From: Malaciobacter molluscorum LMG 25693
GTDB taxonomy: Bacteria > Campylobacterota > Campylobacteria > Campylobacterales > Arcobacteraceae
NCBI RefSeq assembly: GCF_003544935.1
Contig: NZ_CP032098.1
Span: forward strand, 310,001 to 374,000
Length of the DNA: 64,000 bases
Direction of reading: 5' to 3'
A program made the translations under genes and the position numbers. This document shows positions 1 to 10,140 of the stretch, piece after piece; the stretch's first letter is position 1; every line of letters begins with the position of its first letter. The notes under the pieces were generated by a model. It had not been told where the DNA came from. It saw nothing but the letters and a program-made list of their open reading frames with translations, and made no database searches.

Positions 1-201
1 GGAAGTGATTATACAAAGCAAGAAAAACAAGTATTAAACTCTTTACTAAGTAAAGCAAGTGGACATATAAAAACATACTGCTTAAATGCAACAGGATGGT
101 ATAAATGTCCAAATTTCAAATTTAAAGCTGATGATACATTAGAGCAAAGTATGAAAATGGAAGCTTTATTTGATAAAATAAAATCAAAAAAACAGGATTA
201 A
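1..201 (+). CDS. rbfA: 30S ribosome-binding factor A (C-terminal part; start lies before the window)
   Basis: The window opens inside a reading frame that runs 66 codons to a TAA at 199-201. The residues, including SGHIKTYCLNATGWYKCPNF and then DDTLEQSMKMEALF, resemble the C-terminal KH-like part of RbfA, where a DDSLE-type segment is conserved. RbfA binds the 16S rRNA 5' helix and assists late maturation of the 30S subunit. It lies 5 bases before rimP, another 30S maturation factor, and infB-rbfA-rimP is a common bacterial operon order. The N-terminal half and the promoter are not visible. The identification rests on a short fragment plus context, so it is good but not certain. Confidence 0.8.
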   Translation, partial: GSDYTKQEKQVLNSLLSKASGHIKTYCLNATGWYKCPNFKFKADDTLEQSMKMEALFDKIKSKKQD

Positions 202-206
202 TATAG

Positions 207-635
207 ATGAGTTTACAAGAATCTATTGAAATGACAGTAAATAGTTGTGGTGTACAATTGTATGATATTGTAACTACAAAAGAGAATGATAAAAATATTT
301 ATAGAATTTATATTACATCAAAAGATGGAGTATCTTTAGATAAATGTGCTGAAATATCAAGATTAATTTCACCTATATTAGATGTTGAAGAACCAATGCA
401 AGGTAATTATTATTTAGAAGTTAGTTCACCAGGTATTGAAAGAAAATTGAAAAAGATTGAACATTTTAAAGCATCAGTTGGAGAAAAAATAAAAGTTAAA
501 GATATTGCAACTGAAGTTTATAAAGGTGAATTATTAAGTGCAGATGATAAAAATATAGTTATTAAAACTGAATTAGGTGATGAAATTGTATCTTATGATT
601 CTATACTTTCTGCAGCTACGTACTTTGAGTGGTAA
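207..635 (+). CDS. rimP: Ribosome maturation factor RimP
   Basis: The 142-residue protein has the usual RimP layout: an N-terminal alpha/beta domain carrying the [14 protein letters not shown] signature at about residues 70-83, followed by a small SH3-like C-terminal domain. RimP binds the free 30S subunit and is needed for its maturation. It starts 5 bases after rbfA, so the two are surely cotranscribed. A perfect 10-bp hairpin begins at its stop codon, so transcription probably ends here and ribD downstream has its own start. Length is at the short end for the family, as is common in Campylobacterota. Confidence 0.93.
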   Translation: MSLQESIEMTVNSCGVQLYDIVTTKENDKNIYRIYITSKDGVSLDKCAEISRLISPILDVEEPMQGNYYLEVSSPGIERKLKKIEHFKASVGEKIKVKDIATEVYKGELLSADDKNIVIKTELGDEIVSYDSILSAATYFEW

Positions 636-661
636 TAGAGTAAACTAAACTCTATTACTTT
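632..661 (+). terminator. Hairpin terminator after rimP
   Basis: A perfect 10-bp stem, GTAATAGAGT (632-641) with ACTCTATTAC (649-658), has a 7-base loop and is followed by a short T run. It overlaps the rimP stop codon. The stem is AT-rich, so termination may be partial. Confidence 0.6.
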
Positions 662-728
662 AATTAAATTAACTACTTATTTACTACTTTTAATATATAC
701 TATCACCAAAAATTATTTGGAATTAACA

Positions 729-1739
729 ATGAAAATAAATGATAAATTTTTTATGAAATTAGCTATTGATGAAGCTTGGAAATATCAATTCTTAACTTAC
801 CCTAATCCTTCTGTTGGATGTGTTATTGTAAAAGGTGATAGTGAAATACTAAGTATCGAAGCACATAAACAAGCAGGTCAAGCACATGCTGAAGTAAATG
901 CTCTTAAAACAGCCTTTTTAAAATATCATCCTAATGATGTAATTAAGACATTAAATGATAGTTTTGATATACACGATTATTTAAAAAGAAAACATAATGA
1001 CTTTTTTAATGATTGTACTATATATGTTACATTAGAACCTTGTAATCATGTAGGAAAAACACCTTCTTGTGCACAGTTATTAAGTGAACTTAAACCAAAA
1101 AGAGTGGTAATAGCTCATGAAGATATAAACAAAGAGGCAAAAGGTGGACTAGAAACATTAGAAAAGGCTTCAGTTAAGTGTGAACTAGGATGTATGAAAA
1201 AAGAAGCTTATGAGCTTTTATATCCATTTATAAAGTGGAATAGTGGAAGTTTTATATTTTATAAAATGGCACAAACAATAAATGGAACAATTGATGGTGG
1301 AAAAATATCATCAAATCATGCACTTGCATATGTTCATGCATTAAGAGATAGAATAGATTTACTTGTTATTGGTGGAAATACTGTACGAGTGGATAAACCA
1401 ATTTTAGATGCAAGGCACGTAATTGGAAGAGCACCAAATGTAATGATTTATTCGAAAAGAAAGATATTTGATAAAGATATACCACTATTTAAAGTTCCTA
1501 ACAGAGAAGTTGTTATATCAAATGATTTATTTAAACTTTTAGATTATAAATTTGTAATGATAGAAGGTGGATATAATTTATTAGATAAACTAAAAGAAAA
1601 AGTTGATTTTTTAGTATTGATTGTAACACCTAAAATGAGAGCAGGGCTCAATATCGAAAATAATATGGATATTGATTTTGAAATAATACACGAAAACTTT
1701 ATTGGAAAAGATAAGTTAATATATTTAAAAAGAAAATAG
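729..1739 (+). CDS. ribD: Bifunctional riboflavin deaminase/reductase RibD
   Basis: RibD carries out the second and third steps of riboflavin synthesis: deamination of the pyrimidine, then NADPH reduction of the ribosyl side chain. The N-terminal cytidine-deaminase-like domain has the zinc motif HAE (about residues 53-55) and the PCNHVGKTPSC motif. The C-terminal half (from about residue 170) is the DHFR-like reductase, with KMAQTINGTIDG and IGGNTVRVDKP. The frame is open from a TTG at 717, but I chose the ATG at 729 because a GGA at 719-721 sits 7 bases before it; this gives 336 residues. It stands alone after the rimP terminator and converges on a chemoreceptor gene. Confidence 0.93.
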   Translation: MKINDKFFMKLAIDEAWKYQFLTYPNPSVGCVIVKGDSEILSIEAHKQAGQAHAEVNALKTAFLKYHPNDVIKTLNDSFDIHDYLKRKHNDFFNDCTIYVTLEPCNHVGKTPSCAQLLSELKPKRVVIAHEDINKEAKGGLETLEKASVKCELGCMKKEAYELLYPFIKWNSGSFIFYKMAQTINGTIDGGKISSNHALAYVHALRDRIDLLVIGGNTVRVDKPILDARHVIGRAPNVMIYSKRKIFDKDIPLFKVPNREVVISNDLFKLLDYKFVMIEGGYNLLDKLKEKVDFLVLIVTPKMRAGLNIENNMDIDFEIIHENFIGKDKLIYLKRK

Positions 1740-1760
1740 TAAGATATTCTTACTATTTTC
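1732..1760. terminator. Bidirectional terminator between ribD and the chemoreceptor gene
   Basis: A perfect 13-bp inverted repeat, GAAAATAGTAAGA (1732-1744) and TCTTACTATTTTC (1748-1760), covers the stop codons of both convergent genes. The A and T runs at its ends would act as T tracts in either direction. Confidence 0.65.
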
Positions 1761-3951
1761 CTATAAATTCTTTTTCATTTACACTGTTTAATATTTTATG
1801 TGCAATCGTAGATGTTTTATGTGCAACTTCTGTAGTTTGTGTAGCCATAGTTGCATTTTCTTGAGTTTGTGCATCTAATGTATTAATTGCATTATTTATT
1901 TGTTCTATACCAATTAATTGTTCTTTTGATGCATTTTCTATATCTTTTATAATCTCAATAGTTTTTTGAAGATCTGAATTTAATTCTTCATATCCTTCAA
2001 TCATTTCTATACTGATTTTTTTACCTTCATTTGTTTTAACTGTTGCATTATCAACTAATTCTTTAATCTCTTTTGCTGCTTGTGCACTTCTACTTGCAAG
2101 ATTTCTTACTTCTTGTGCAACAATTGCAAATCCTTTACCAGCTTCTCCTGCTGTTGCAGCTTCTACTGCTGCATTTAATGAAAGAATATTTGTTTGGAAT
2201 GCAATTTGATCAATTATAGTAATTGCATCAGCAATTGAATTTGTTTGTTCATTTATTTCTTCCATAGATGTAGTTGTTTTTGATGCTAATTTTTCACCTT
2301 TTGTTGAAGAATTTTTAAGTGAAGTGGCAAAATCTGACATTTTTATAATATTATTTGTATTATTTCTAATATTACCAGTAATCTCTTCGACTGCCGCTGA
2401 TGTCTCTTCTAGTGATGTAGCTGCATTAGATGATGATTGATTTAAACTATCAACATATTTTAATAAATTATTTGATGATTTATCAAGTTGTAATCCATCA
2501 TTTTTATTTTCATTTAACATATTATTAATTAAGTTAATTACATTATTAATTGCAAATGGTATTTTACCATTTTCATCAGATATTTTATTTCTAAAGTCAT
2601 TTTTTGATAATTTGTCTAATATATCCAATATAATATTTGTATCATTACCTATATTTTTAGATAGAGTATCAAGCATCTCATTGAAGTTTTTTCTTAATTC
2701 TTCTAAACTTTCATCATCCATTTTTTTATCAAGTCTTTTAACTAAATACCCTTTTTTTATCTCTTTAACTATATTTTCGACATCTAATAAAAATGCATTT
2801 CTTTTCTCTAAATTTTCTTTTGATTTGTTAATATTGTCATTAATAATTTTTGACATATTACCAATCTCATCTTTGCTATCATTTGTTAAAAGTTTAACTT
2901 CAGTTGCTTCCCTATTTAAAAATTTAAAGAATGTAACTAGACCTGTTTGAAATGAATTAAGCTCTTTTTTTATGTACCTAGATACAAAATAAGATATAAT
3001 TAATAAAATTATAATAGATAAAATAGCTATTGTAATTGTTAAATATTTAATAATGTCTTTGATATTATTTACAGCAGATGCATAACTAGATTCTATTTTT
3101 TCATTCATATCAGTTAAATATATACCTGTAATTATAACCCAATTCCATTGGTCTATTCTTTTACCAATTGCTAATTTCTCATTAAGTTGTTTTGTCTTTG
3201 GATTAAAAAATACATAAGGTACAAATGTTATACCCTCACTATTATTTTCTAAATTATCAAGAATTTGTTTTCTGTATGGTCTTCCTTTTTTATCTTTATG
3301 TGTTAAATCCCATCTTTTTCCAAATCTTTTAAATTTAGATCCATCAACAACATACCAAGCACTTTTATCTTTTTTTACTTCTACCCCATAAAAGTAACCA
3401 TTGCCAAGAAATCTTAGATTTGACAGTACATTTGCTGCATCTTTTTTATAAGATTCTTGTATATCTTTGATAAAAGCTTTTATATAAATAGTTATATCCA
3501 ACTTTGAGAAATAGAATGATTTAATTATTTGATTATTATTTTTATCATTGCTATTTATAACATTTTTGCCACTTTTTATTGTAACATTTTTATTTTTTGA
3601 AATTGTACTATTTAATAATAGTACGAGTCGATCTTTTTCAATTGAATTATTTTTCATATATAATTCATTTGTAAGTGTTTCTAAACTTTTAATATCTTTA
3701 CTTAATTCTTCGTTAATTGCTGATTCTGTACTCATTTTTAAGTAAGAATCAATTGATGTTTCTGCCAATTGTCCAAATGCCTTAAGTTCTTCTTTTGCTG
3801 TTTGATTTACTAGTTTTGAAAAATCATTTTTTTGATATTGAGCCAATTTCTTAAACTCTAGCGCCATTATTATTATAGAGATTAAAAATGTCAAAACAAT
3901 AGAAATAGTTACTATTGAAAGTATTTTATTTTTTATTGATAAGTTCCTCAT
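1753..3951 (-). CDS. Methyl-accepting chemotaxis protein with single Cache (sCache_2) sensor
   Basis: A 732-residue transmembrane chemoreceptor. It has an N-terminal membrane helix (about 11-30), then a long periplasmic region with Cache_2 features ([10 protein letters not shown], then [14 protein letters not shown]). A second membrane helix lies at about 300-322. The cytoplasmic part ends in the conserved MCP hairpin tip ([40 protein letters not shown]). sCache_2 domains typically bind small organic acids, but the ligand cannot be read from the sequence. There is no CheR/CheB-binding pentapeptide at the C-terminus. It appears monocistronic, with a clear AAGGAG ribosome site and a TATAAT box. 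Its signalling tip is closely similar to the second receptor at 33132-35372. Confidence 0.93.
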   Translation of the reverse strand: MRNLSIKNKILSIVTISIVLTFLISIIIMALEFKKLAQYQKNDFSKLVNQTAKEELKAFGQLAETSIDSYLKMSTESAINEELSKDIKSLETLTNELYMKNNSIEKDRLVLLLNSTISKNKNVTIKSGKNVINSNDKNNNQIIKSFYFSKLDITIYIKAFIKDIQESYKKDAANVLSNLRFLGNGYFYGVEVKKDKSAWYVVDGSKFKRFGKRWDLTHKDKKGRPYRKQILDNLENNSEGITFVPYVFFNPKTKQLNEKLAIGKRIDQWNWVIITGIYLTDMNEKIESSYASAVNNIKDIIKYLTITIAILSIIILLIISYFVSRYIKKELNSFQTGLVTFFKFLNREATEVKLLTNDSKDEIGNMSKIINDNINKSKENLEKRNAFLLDVENIVKEIKKGYLVKRLDKKMDDESLEELRKNFNEMLDTLSKNIGNDTNIILDILDKLSKNDFRNKISDENGKIPFAINNVINLINNMLNENKNDGLQLDKSSNNLLKYVDSLNQSSSNAATSLEETSAAVEEITGNIRNNTNNIIKMSDFATSLKNSSTKGEKLASKTTTSMEEINEQTNSIADAITIIDQIAFQTNILSLNAAVEAATAGEAGKGFAIVAQEVRNLASRSAQAAKEIKELVDNATVKTNEGKKISIEMIEGYEELNSDLQKTIEIIKDIENASKEQLIGIEQINNAINTLDAQTQENATMATQTTEVAHKTSTIAHKILNSVNEKEFIGK

Positions 3952-3970
3952 ATTACTCCTTTACACTAAA

Positions 3971-3976
3971 ATTATA
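3971..3976 (-). promoter_or_regulatory. Probable sigma-70 -10 box of the chemoreceptor gene
   Basis: On the minus strand this reads TATAAT within GGATATAATTTT, about 20 bases before the start codon, with an AAGGAG site between. Upstream DNA is T-rich, which is typical of campylobacterotal promoters lacking a -35 box. Confidence 0.5.
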
Positions 3977-4061
3977 TCCTAATTGTAAAAAGATAATCAT
4001 TAAATGTAAAAAAAAAATTAAGAAATATATAAGAAAAGTATAAGAAGTATCTAAGAAAAAT

Positions 4062-4090
4062 AAAAAAAGAGTGAATTTCACTCTTTTTTA
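4062..4090 (-). terminator. Rho-independent terminator after efp
   Basis: A 12-bp stem, AAAAAAGAGTGA (4063-4074) with TCACTCTTTTTT (4078-4089), lies directly after the efp stop. Read on the minus strand the stem is followed by a T run. It ends the serA-efp unit. Confidence 0.7.
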
Positions 4091-4651
4091 TTATTTAACT
4101 TTTTCTAAATAATCACCAGTTTTAGTATCAACTCTAATAATATCATCTTCAATTAAATGAAAAGGAACTTGAACTACAGCCCCTGATTCTAAAGTTGCAG
4201 GTTTTTTACCACCTTGTGAATCACCTTTGAAGTTAGGTGGAGTTTCCACAATTTTAAGTTCAACTACTGCAGGAGCTTCAACAGTGATTGCTTCACCGTT
4301 AAAGAACATCATATCAACATTCATACCATCAATGATCCATTTTTCTGTTTCACCTACTTGGTCATAAGTTAAACCAATTTGCTCATATGTCTCATTATCC
4401 ATGAATTGCAACATCTCTCCATCATCATAAAGATATTGCATAGTTTTTTGCTGTAAATCTGGAGTTTCACATTTATCACCAGCATGAAAAGTTTTTTCAA
4501 TAACTTTTCCATTTAAAAATGATTTAATTTTACATCTAACAAATGCAGCACCTTTACCAGGTTTTACATGTTGATATTCAGTAATTTTATAAGGAATTCC
4601 ATCGATTTCAATCTTTAATCCCTTTTTTAATTCACTCATAGAAATTGCCAT
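4091..4651 (-). CDS. efp: Elongation factor P
   Basis: EF-P binds between the P and E sites and rescues ribosomes stalled at polyproline stretches. The 186-residue length and three-domain layout match the family. The domain I loop KPGKGAA places the modifiable lysine at residue 33, equivalent to Lys34 of E. coli EF-P, so lysylation by EpmA/EpmB-type enzymes is possible; no such genes are in the window. The C-terminal domain ends with the usual GDYLEKVK. It follows serA by 9 bases and ends at a strong hairpin, so it is the last gene of a serA-efp or rpsA-serA-efp transcript. Confidence 0.97.
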   Translation of the reverse strand: MAISMSELKKGLKIEIDGIPYKITEYQHVKPGKGAAFVRCKIKSFLNGKVIEKTFHAGDKCETPDLQQKTMQYLYDDGEMLQFMDNETYEQIGLTYDQVGETEKWIIDGMNVDMMFFNGEAITVEAPAVVELKIVETPPNFKGDSQGGKKPATLESGAVVQVPFHLIEDDIIRVDTKTGDYLEKVK

Positions 4652-4660
4652 TAATTCTCC

Positions 4661-6244
4661 TTAAATTTCAGCATAAGAAACAGAAATTGCTGCTTCTAAA
4701 TTAACTAATTTTTCTAATACATCATTTTTGATTTTTTCATCTACAAGAATAACTGCAAGTGCAGCATCTTTTCCTCTTGATAATCTAAAATCTGCAATAT
4801 TAATACCTTCATTTCCTAAAACTTTACCCACTTCTCCAATAACACCAGGTACATCAGAGTTTCTAAGTAAAATCATATTACCTTTTGGTTCAATATCAAA
4901 TGCAAAATTATTTATATTTATAATTCTTTGTTTATCTTCATCAAACACTGTTCCAGCAATAGTATTCATGCCTTTTTCAGTTGTAATTTTAATCATAACT
5001 TTATTACTGTATCCACTGTTATGTGCTAGTTCAGAAGTTTCGAATTTGATACCTTTTTCTTCTGCCCAAAACTGTGCATTTACATAATTAACTTCATCTC
5101 CAGCTGAAACAGATAGTGCTCCTACTGTAGCAAATGTAGATAAAGAATCTAAATATTCTGCAATTTTTCCTTCAGCACTAATACTAATAGATCTAATAGC
5201 ACTTTTGTCACTTTGTGCCAGTAAAAATGCCATTTTTTGTGTTAACTCTATATATGGTTTTACAAATGAAGGAATTTTACTTTCATCAATTGGTAAATTA
5301 AGTGCATTTGGATAAGAACTTCCTCTTGCAGATTCAATTGCATTTTGTGCTGCTTGAATTGCAATTTTCTTTTGTGATTCTTTAGTATTTGCACCTAAGT
5401 GTGCAGTAACTGTTACATTGTCTAAGTCTAATATAGGATGATCTGTTGCAGGCTCTTTTTTAAATACATCAATACCTGCCATTGCAATTTTTCCAGATTT
5501 TAATCCATTTACAAGAGCTTCTTCATTATAAAGACCTCCTCTTGCACAGTTAATTAGGATTACTCCATCTTTCATTTTTGCAATCTCTTTTTCATTGATC
5601 ATATCAATAGTCTCTGAATTTTTTGGAGTATGTATTGTAATAATATCACAAGCTAAAATATCATCAAAGTTTGTAGTATATTCTATACCTAAATCAGTTG
5701 CTTTAGTTGAAGGAATATATGGGTCATATGTTACTACATCCATCTCAAAAGATTTTGCTCTTAATGCAACTCTATGTCCAATGTTACCAAAACCAATAAC
5801 ACCTAATTTTTTCCCAAATAATTCATTTCCGTACCAATCTTCTCTTTTCCAGATTCTATCTTGTTTTAATTGATTATGTGCATAAGGGAATTTTCTCATA
5901 CAAGATAACATGTGAGCCATTGTAAGTTCAACTGCTGCGATAGTATTTGCTGTAGGAACATTCATAGCAATAATTCCTCTTTTGCTACAACCTTCCATAT
6001 CAACATTATCATATCCAACACCTGCTCTAACTACAGCTTTTAAATTTACTGCTGCATTTAAAAATTTTTCATCTACATCTGTAGAACTTCTTGTTATTGC
6101 TACATCAGCATCTTTTATTATATCTAAAAGTGCAGTTTTATCTATATCAGCGGCATATACGTAATTTACATCCTCTGTATTTTTAAGGATGTTTAGTCCA
6201 TCCTCATGAATATGGTCGCAAACTACGATTGTATGTTTACTCAT
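4661..6244 (-). CDS. serA: D-3-phosphoglycerate dehydrogenase
   Basis: SerA oxidises 3-phosphoglycerate to phosphohydroxypyruvate with NAD+, the first step of serine synthesis. This is the long (type I) form of 527 residues. It has a split substrate-binding domain, a Rossmann NAD domain with GVIGFGNIGHRVA (about 143-155), and the catalytic Arg/Glu/His region (INCARGG, then HLGANTKESQ). An intervening domain follows, and a C-terminal ACT domain from about residue 455 (NMILLRNSDVPGVIGEVGKVL). ACT domains usually mediate serine feedback inhibition. It lies 38 bases after rpsA, the same pairing as in Campylobacter. Confidence 0.96.
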   Translation of the reverse strand: MSKHTIVVCDHIHEDGLNILKNTEDVNYVYAADIDKTALLDIIKDADVAITRSSTDVDEKFLNAAVNLKAVVRAGVGYDNVDMEGCSKRGIIAMNVPTANTIAAVELTMAHMLSCMRKFPYAHNQLKQDRIWKREDWYGNELFGKKLGVIGFGNIGHRVALRAKSFEMDVVTYDPYIPSTKATDLGIEYTTNFDDILACDIITIHTPKNSETIDMINEKEIAKMKDGVILINCARGGLYNEEALVNGLKSGKIAMAGIDVFKKEPATDHPILDLDNVTVTAHLGANTKESQKKIAIQAAQNAIESARGSSYPNALNLPIDESKIPSFVKPYIELTQKMAFLLAQSDKSAIRSISISAEGKIAEYLDSLSTFATVGALSVSAGDEVNYVNAQFWAEEKGIKFETSELAHNSGYSNKVMIKITTEKGMNTIAGTVFDEDKQRIININNFAFDIEPKGNMILLRNSDVPGVIGEVGKVLGNEGINIADFRLSRGKDAALAVILVDEKIKNDVLEKLVNLEAAISVSYAEI

Positions 6245-6282
6245 TTTTCAAATCCCTCTTATTTTCTTCTATTATAAACTTA

Positions 6283-7935
6283 TTATTTTATTTGATCTTT
6301 TAATAAATCACCTAAAGTCATATGAGAATCATCATTTACTGCTTTTAAAACTTCTCTTTCTTGTTGAATCTCTAATCTTTTAACTGATAATCTAACTCTA
6401 TTTTTCTTAGTATCTATATTTACTACAACTGCTTCAATTTCATCACCAATTTTAATTTCATCAGCTTTTAATGGTCCAAAGTCTTCAGTTCTTACTAAAC
6501 CATCTAAATTATCTTCTAATTTAATGAATAAACCAAAATCTTTAATATCTTTAATTGGTCCTTTTATAATATCACCAATTTTATGTTCATCTTGGAATTT
6601 TTTTGCAGGAGAATCAGTAATTTCTTTAATACTTAAAGAAATGTTTTCTTTTTCTTTATCAATTTTAATAATTTTAACTTCTACTTCATCACCTTTTTTG
6701 AAGATAGATTTACATTTTGCATTACCTTCCCAAGAAGCTTCTTCATTATGTAAAAGACCATCAATTTCACCAAGTGTAATAAATGCACCAAAGTCAGTTA
6801 AAGTAGCAACTTTTCCTTTTATAATATCACCAACTTTATGTTCTTTTGTAAATTTAGCAAAAGGTTTTTCTTGTAGATTTTTTAAAGATACTCTTAATCT
6901 TTTTTTATCAATATCTAATTCAATTACTTCAACATTAACTTCTTCACCTAAAGTTAAAATCTCTTTTGGATTTTTAATATTTTTATTCCAAGTGATTTCT
7001 GAAATATGTAATAAACCTTCAATATCATTACCTAAATCAACAAATGCACCATAAGATTCAAAATTAGAAACAGTAACAGTAATAGTATCACCTACTTCTA
7101 ATTGATCTTTGATCTCTTCCCATGGATTTGGTAAAGCAGCTTTGATTGATAATGATAAGTGTTGTTTTGCTTTATCATAAGATAAAATTGCAACAGTAAC
7201 TTCATCACCTTCTTCATAATAATTAGCTGGATTAACTGGACCTTTATATGAGATTTCATTGTAGTTAACTAAACCATCAATTCCACCTAAATCAACAAAC
7301 ATCCCATAAGAAGTTATTTTTTTGATTGTTCCGTTTACTGGTTCACCAGATTCTAAAATTTCAGCTATTTTAGTATCTTTTTGTGCTTTTGCTTCTTCTA
7401 TTAATTTTTTTCTTGAGATTATAATAGAGTTTTGGTTTTCATTTACTTTTAAAACTTTTGCTTTAATTTTTTTACCAATTGCTCCATGCACTTTTAAGTA
7501 AGATTGTGCCATAGGCATGAAGTATTCACATCCATCTTCATCTTCAACGATGAAACCACCTTTATTCTTAACAGAAACTACTTTTCCCTCAACTGTAACA
7601 TCTTCTAAATCATCTTTGTGTTGTGCTACAAATGCATCAAATTTCTCTTTTTGTAAAACTTTTCTATAAGAAATTGCAGGTCTTTCACCTCTATTTCCCA
7701 TTAACATAACAGGGATAGTATCACCTTCTTTGTACTTCAATTCACCATTTACAGTGATTTCAGAGATGTTAAGTTTACCTTCAATTTTTTGACCAACATC
7801 AACAAGCGCACTATCATCAGTAATTTCTACAATTACACCATTTACTACAGAGTTATTTTCAGCATTCTCAAAAGACTCATTAAGCATTTGCTCAAAGTCA
7901 AAGTCTTCACCAATTTCAATATCATCGATACCCAT
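6283..7935 (-). CDS. rpsA: 30S ribosomal protein S1
   Basis: A 550-residue protein built from about six S1 (OB-fold) RNA-binding repeats. Characteristic repeat cores recur, such as ITSYGMFVDLGGIDGLVNYNEIS, FESYGAFVDLGNDIEGLLHISEI, LTDFGAFITLGEIDGLLHNEE and IKDFGLFIKLEDNLDGLVRTEDF. S1 holds mRNA on the 30S subunit and helps initiation at weak ribosome sites, which are frequent in this AT-rich genome. It has its own TATAAT box and an AAGGA ribosome site, follows ispH by 72 bases, and probably drives serA and efp downstream. Confidence 0.97.
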   Translation of the reverse strand: MGIDDIEIGEDFDFEQMLNESFENAENNSVVNGVIVEITDDSALVDVGQKIEGKLNISEITVNGELKYKEGDTIPVMLMGNRGERPAISYRKVLQKEKFDAFVAQHKDDLEDVTVEGKVVSVKNKGGFIVEDEDGCEYFMPMAQSYLKVHGAIGKKIKAKVLKVNENQNSIIISRKKLIEEAKAQKDTKIAEILESGEPVNGTIKKITSYGMFVDLGGIDGLVNYNEISYKGPVNPANYYEEGDEVTVAILSYDKAKQHLSLSIKAALPNPWEEIKDQLEVGDTITVTVSNFESYGAFVDLGNDIEGLLHISEITWNKNIKNPKEILTLGEEVNVEVIELDIDKKRLRVSLKNLQEKPFAKFTKEHKVGDIIKGKVATLTDFGAFITLGEIDGLLHNEEASWEGNAKCKSIFKKGDEVEVKIIKIDKEKENISLSIKEITDSPAKKFQDEHKIGDIIKGPIKDIKDFGLFIKLEDNLDGLVRTEDFGPLKADEIKIGDEIEAVVVNIDTKKNRVRLSVKRLEIQQEREVLKAVNDDSHMTLGDLLKDQIK

Positions 7936-7975
7936 ATTATTCCTTCGTATTAACCATTATTTATTAAATGGGATG

Positions 7976-7981
7976 ATTATA
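7976..7981 (-). promoter_or_regulatory. Probable -10 box of rpsA
   Basis: The minus strand reads TATAAT in TTAGATATAATC, about 40 bases before the rpsA ATG, in the 72-base gap after ispH. Confidence 0.5.
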
Positions 7982-8007
7982 TCTAAAACTGACTTAAAAT
8001 AAAATGT

Positions 8008-8847
8008 CTATTTAATCTTTTGTACTTTATTTACAACTTCTTGAATAATCCAATCTGGCGTAGATGCACCAGCAGTTATTCCACATAATTTTTTGTTATT
8101 AAACCATTTTTCTTCTAGTTCTTTAGAGTTTTCTATTAAGTAAGAATCAGAGCAGTTTTCTAAACATATAGCTTGTAGTTGTTTTGTATTTGATGAGTTT
8201 TTACCACCAATTACAATCATAATATCAACTTCTTTTGAAAGATCTCTTGCAGCATCTTGATTTTCAAAGGTTGCATCGCATATAGTATTAAAAACTCTTA
8301 CTTCTTTATTTTTTAAAATAAGGGCATTTACTATTTCTAAATATACTTCTTTTTTCTTTGTTGTTTGTGCTACTGTTGCTATTTTATCATGTTTGAATTT
8401 TATATTATCTAGATCTTTTACACTCATTACAACATGAACATCTTCTTGATCTTCACCATATGATTTCACACCTTTTACTTCAGGATGACTACTATCTCCA
8501 AAAATAAGAATTGAGTAGTTTTCTTTAGACATCTTTTTAACTATTTGTTGTGGAGTTGTAACAAAAGGGCAAGTTGCATTTATAACTTTTGCAGCTTTAT
8601 TATTTTTTAAATTTTTTAAATCATTTTTAGGAATACCATGAGTTCTAATTATAACTGTATCATCTTTTTTTACTTCTTCTAATGAGTTATATAATCCTAC
8701 ATTAAAATTGTTTTTTAACCTATCTATTTCATTTTGATTATGGATTAAAGGTCCCATAGTTGCAGAGTTTTCATATGATTCCGCTATTTTAATAGCTCTT
8801 TTTACTCCAAAACAAAAACCATAACTAGATGCTAATTTTACTTGCAT
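8008..8847 (-). CDS. ispH: 4-hydroxy-3-methylbut-2-enyl diphosphate reductase (IspH/LytB)
   Basis: IspH is the last enzyme of the MEP isoprenoid pathway and makes IPP and DMAPP with a [4Fe-4S] cluster. The three expected cluster cysteines are visible: Cys12 in YGFCFGVKRA, one in NATCPFV and one in NTICDAT. The catalytic glutamate lies in the TTKKKEVYLEIV region, and the family motif AGASTPDWIIQEV is near the end. At 279 residues it is full length. It starts 8 bases after aroA, within the pheS-pheT-aroA-ispH run known from Campylobacter. Confidence 0.96.
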   Translation of the reverse strand: MQVKLASSYGFCFGVKRAIKIAESYENSATMGPLIHNQNEIDRLKNNFNVGLYNSLEEVKKDDTVIIRTHGIPKNDLKNLKNNKAAKVINATCPFVTTPQQIVKKMSKENYSILIFGDSSHPEVKGVKSYGEDQEDVHVVMSVKDLDNIKFKHDKIATVAQTTKKKEVYLEIVNALILKNKEVRVFNTICDATFENQDAARDLSKEVDIMIVIGGKNSSNTKQLQAICLENCSDSYLIENSKELEEKWFNNKKLCGITAGASTPDWIIQEVVNKVQKIK

Positions 8848-8855
8848 ATATTTCC

Positions 8856-10130
8856 TTAATATAGAGTGTTTAAAATATCTTTAAAGTTTGGAAATGATGT
8901 TTGAATACATTGTGTATCTTCTATTTGCATGTCACAAATTGTTCCTGCGATTGCAAAACTCATAGCAATTCTGTGATCACCATATGAATTTATAGTGGCT
9001 TTATTTATCTTACCACCAGTTATTTCGTAACCATCTTCAAACTCTTTATAATTAACACCACAAAGTTTTAAATTTTCAACAACAGAAGATATTCTATCAC
9101 TCTCTTTTACTCTAAGTTCATGAGCATTTGAAACTTTTGAAGTTCCTTTTGCTAAACTCATAGCAATTGACAAAGCAGGTAGTTCATCAATTAACCAAGA
9201 TATATTTTCATTAACATCAACACCATTTAATTGGTTGTGTTCAACAATAATATCTCCAATTGGTTCATAGATATTCTCTTTTTCTATGTATTGAACTTTT
9301 ACACCCATTCTTTCTAAGATTTTGTATGCTTCAATTCTTGTTGGATTTAAAGTTACATTTTTAATTGTAACTTTAGAACCTTCATTAATTGCAGCTGCAA
9401 CAGCAAAGAAAAATGCAGATGAAGGATCAGTTGGAACTGTAATATTTAAAGGTTTTAAATGCGAAGATAAAGGTTTTATATTTATAAAACTTTCTTTATC
9501 TGTAAAAATATCTGCACCCATACCTTTTAACATTCGTTCAGTGTGATCTCTTGTAAGTTCTTCTTCTTTGTATTTACATATATCTTCTGCTTTTAAAGCT
9601 GCTAAAATCATAGCAGATTTTACTTGTGCAGAGTTTATAGGTGATTGGTACTTAAATGCTTTAAGTTTATTACCTCTGATAAATAAAGGAGCTTTATTAC
9701 CATTATCTCTTCCATCAATATTTGCACCAATATCTCTTAAAGGTTGAGCTACTCTTTTCATTGGTCTTGCTCTTAAATATTTATCACCACTTAATGTAAA
9801 TGCTCCATTAATACTTGCAAGTAATCCGCAAAAAAGTCTTATTGCTGTTCCTGAATTTCCACAGTCTAAAACATCATCTGGTTCTAAAAGTTCATTTGTT
9901 GGTGTAATCTCAACATATGAACCATCCCTTTTTATTGTTGCACCAAGTTGTTCAACAATACTAAGAGTATTTAATGTATCTTCTGCTGTTAAATAATTTT
10001 TTATATATGAAGTTTTATTTGAAAATAGTGAAAACATTGCACATCTATGAGATATTGATTTATCACTACTTATATTATCTATTATAATATTAAATGGCTT
10101 GTTTATTTTTTCTATGTTTAATGTTTCCAC
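8856..10130 (-). CDS. aroA: 3-phosphoshikimate 1-carboxyvinyltransferase (EPSP synthase)
   Basis: AroA joins shikimate-3-phosphate and PEP in the sixth step of the shikimate pathway. The 424 residues carry the first signature DKSISHR (about 23-29), the [12 protein letters not shown] motif (about 89-100), an RPM(K)RV segment, and the late KESDRI and [10 protein letters not shown] motifs with catalytic charged residues. It is sandwiched by 10 and 8 bases between pheT and ispH, so it is cotranscribed with them. The NSGTAIR loop has the alanine-containing form; I draw no conclusion about inhibitor sensitivity. Confidence 0.96.
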   Translation of the reverse strand: METLNIEKINKPFNIIIDNISSDKSISHRCAMFSLFSNKTSYIKNYLTAEDTLNTLSIVEQLGATIKRDGSYVEITPTNELLEPDDVLDCGNSGTAIRLFCGLLASINGAFTLSGDKYLRARPMKRVAQPLRDIGANIDGRDNGNKAPLFIRGNKLKAFKYQSPINSAQVKSAMILAALKAEDICKYKEEELTRDHTERMLKGMGADIFTDKESFINIKPLSSHLKPLNITVPTDPSSAFFFAVAAAINEGSKVTIKNVTLNPTRIEAYKILERMGVKVQYIEKENIYEPIGDIIVEHNQLNGVDVNENISWLIDELPALSIAMSLAKGTSKVSNAHELRVKESDRISSVVENLKLCGVNYKEFEDGYEITGGKINKATINSYGDHRIAMSFAIAGTICDMQIEDTQCIQTSFPNFKDILNTLY

Positions 10131-10140
10131 TTATTTCCTT

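Noticed and set aside
3986-4004. A second Fur-like match upstream of the first chemoreceptor gene (about 14 of 19 positions, with ATAATCATTA intact).
   Set aside because: The first half matches poorly, the DNA is extremely AT-rich, and no iron function is evident for the receptor; a chance match is likely.
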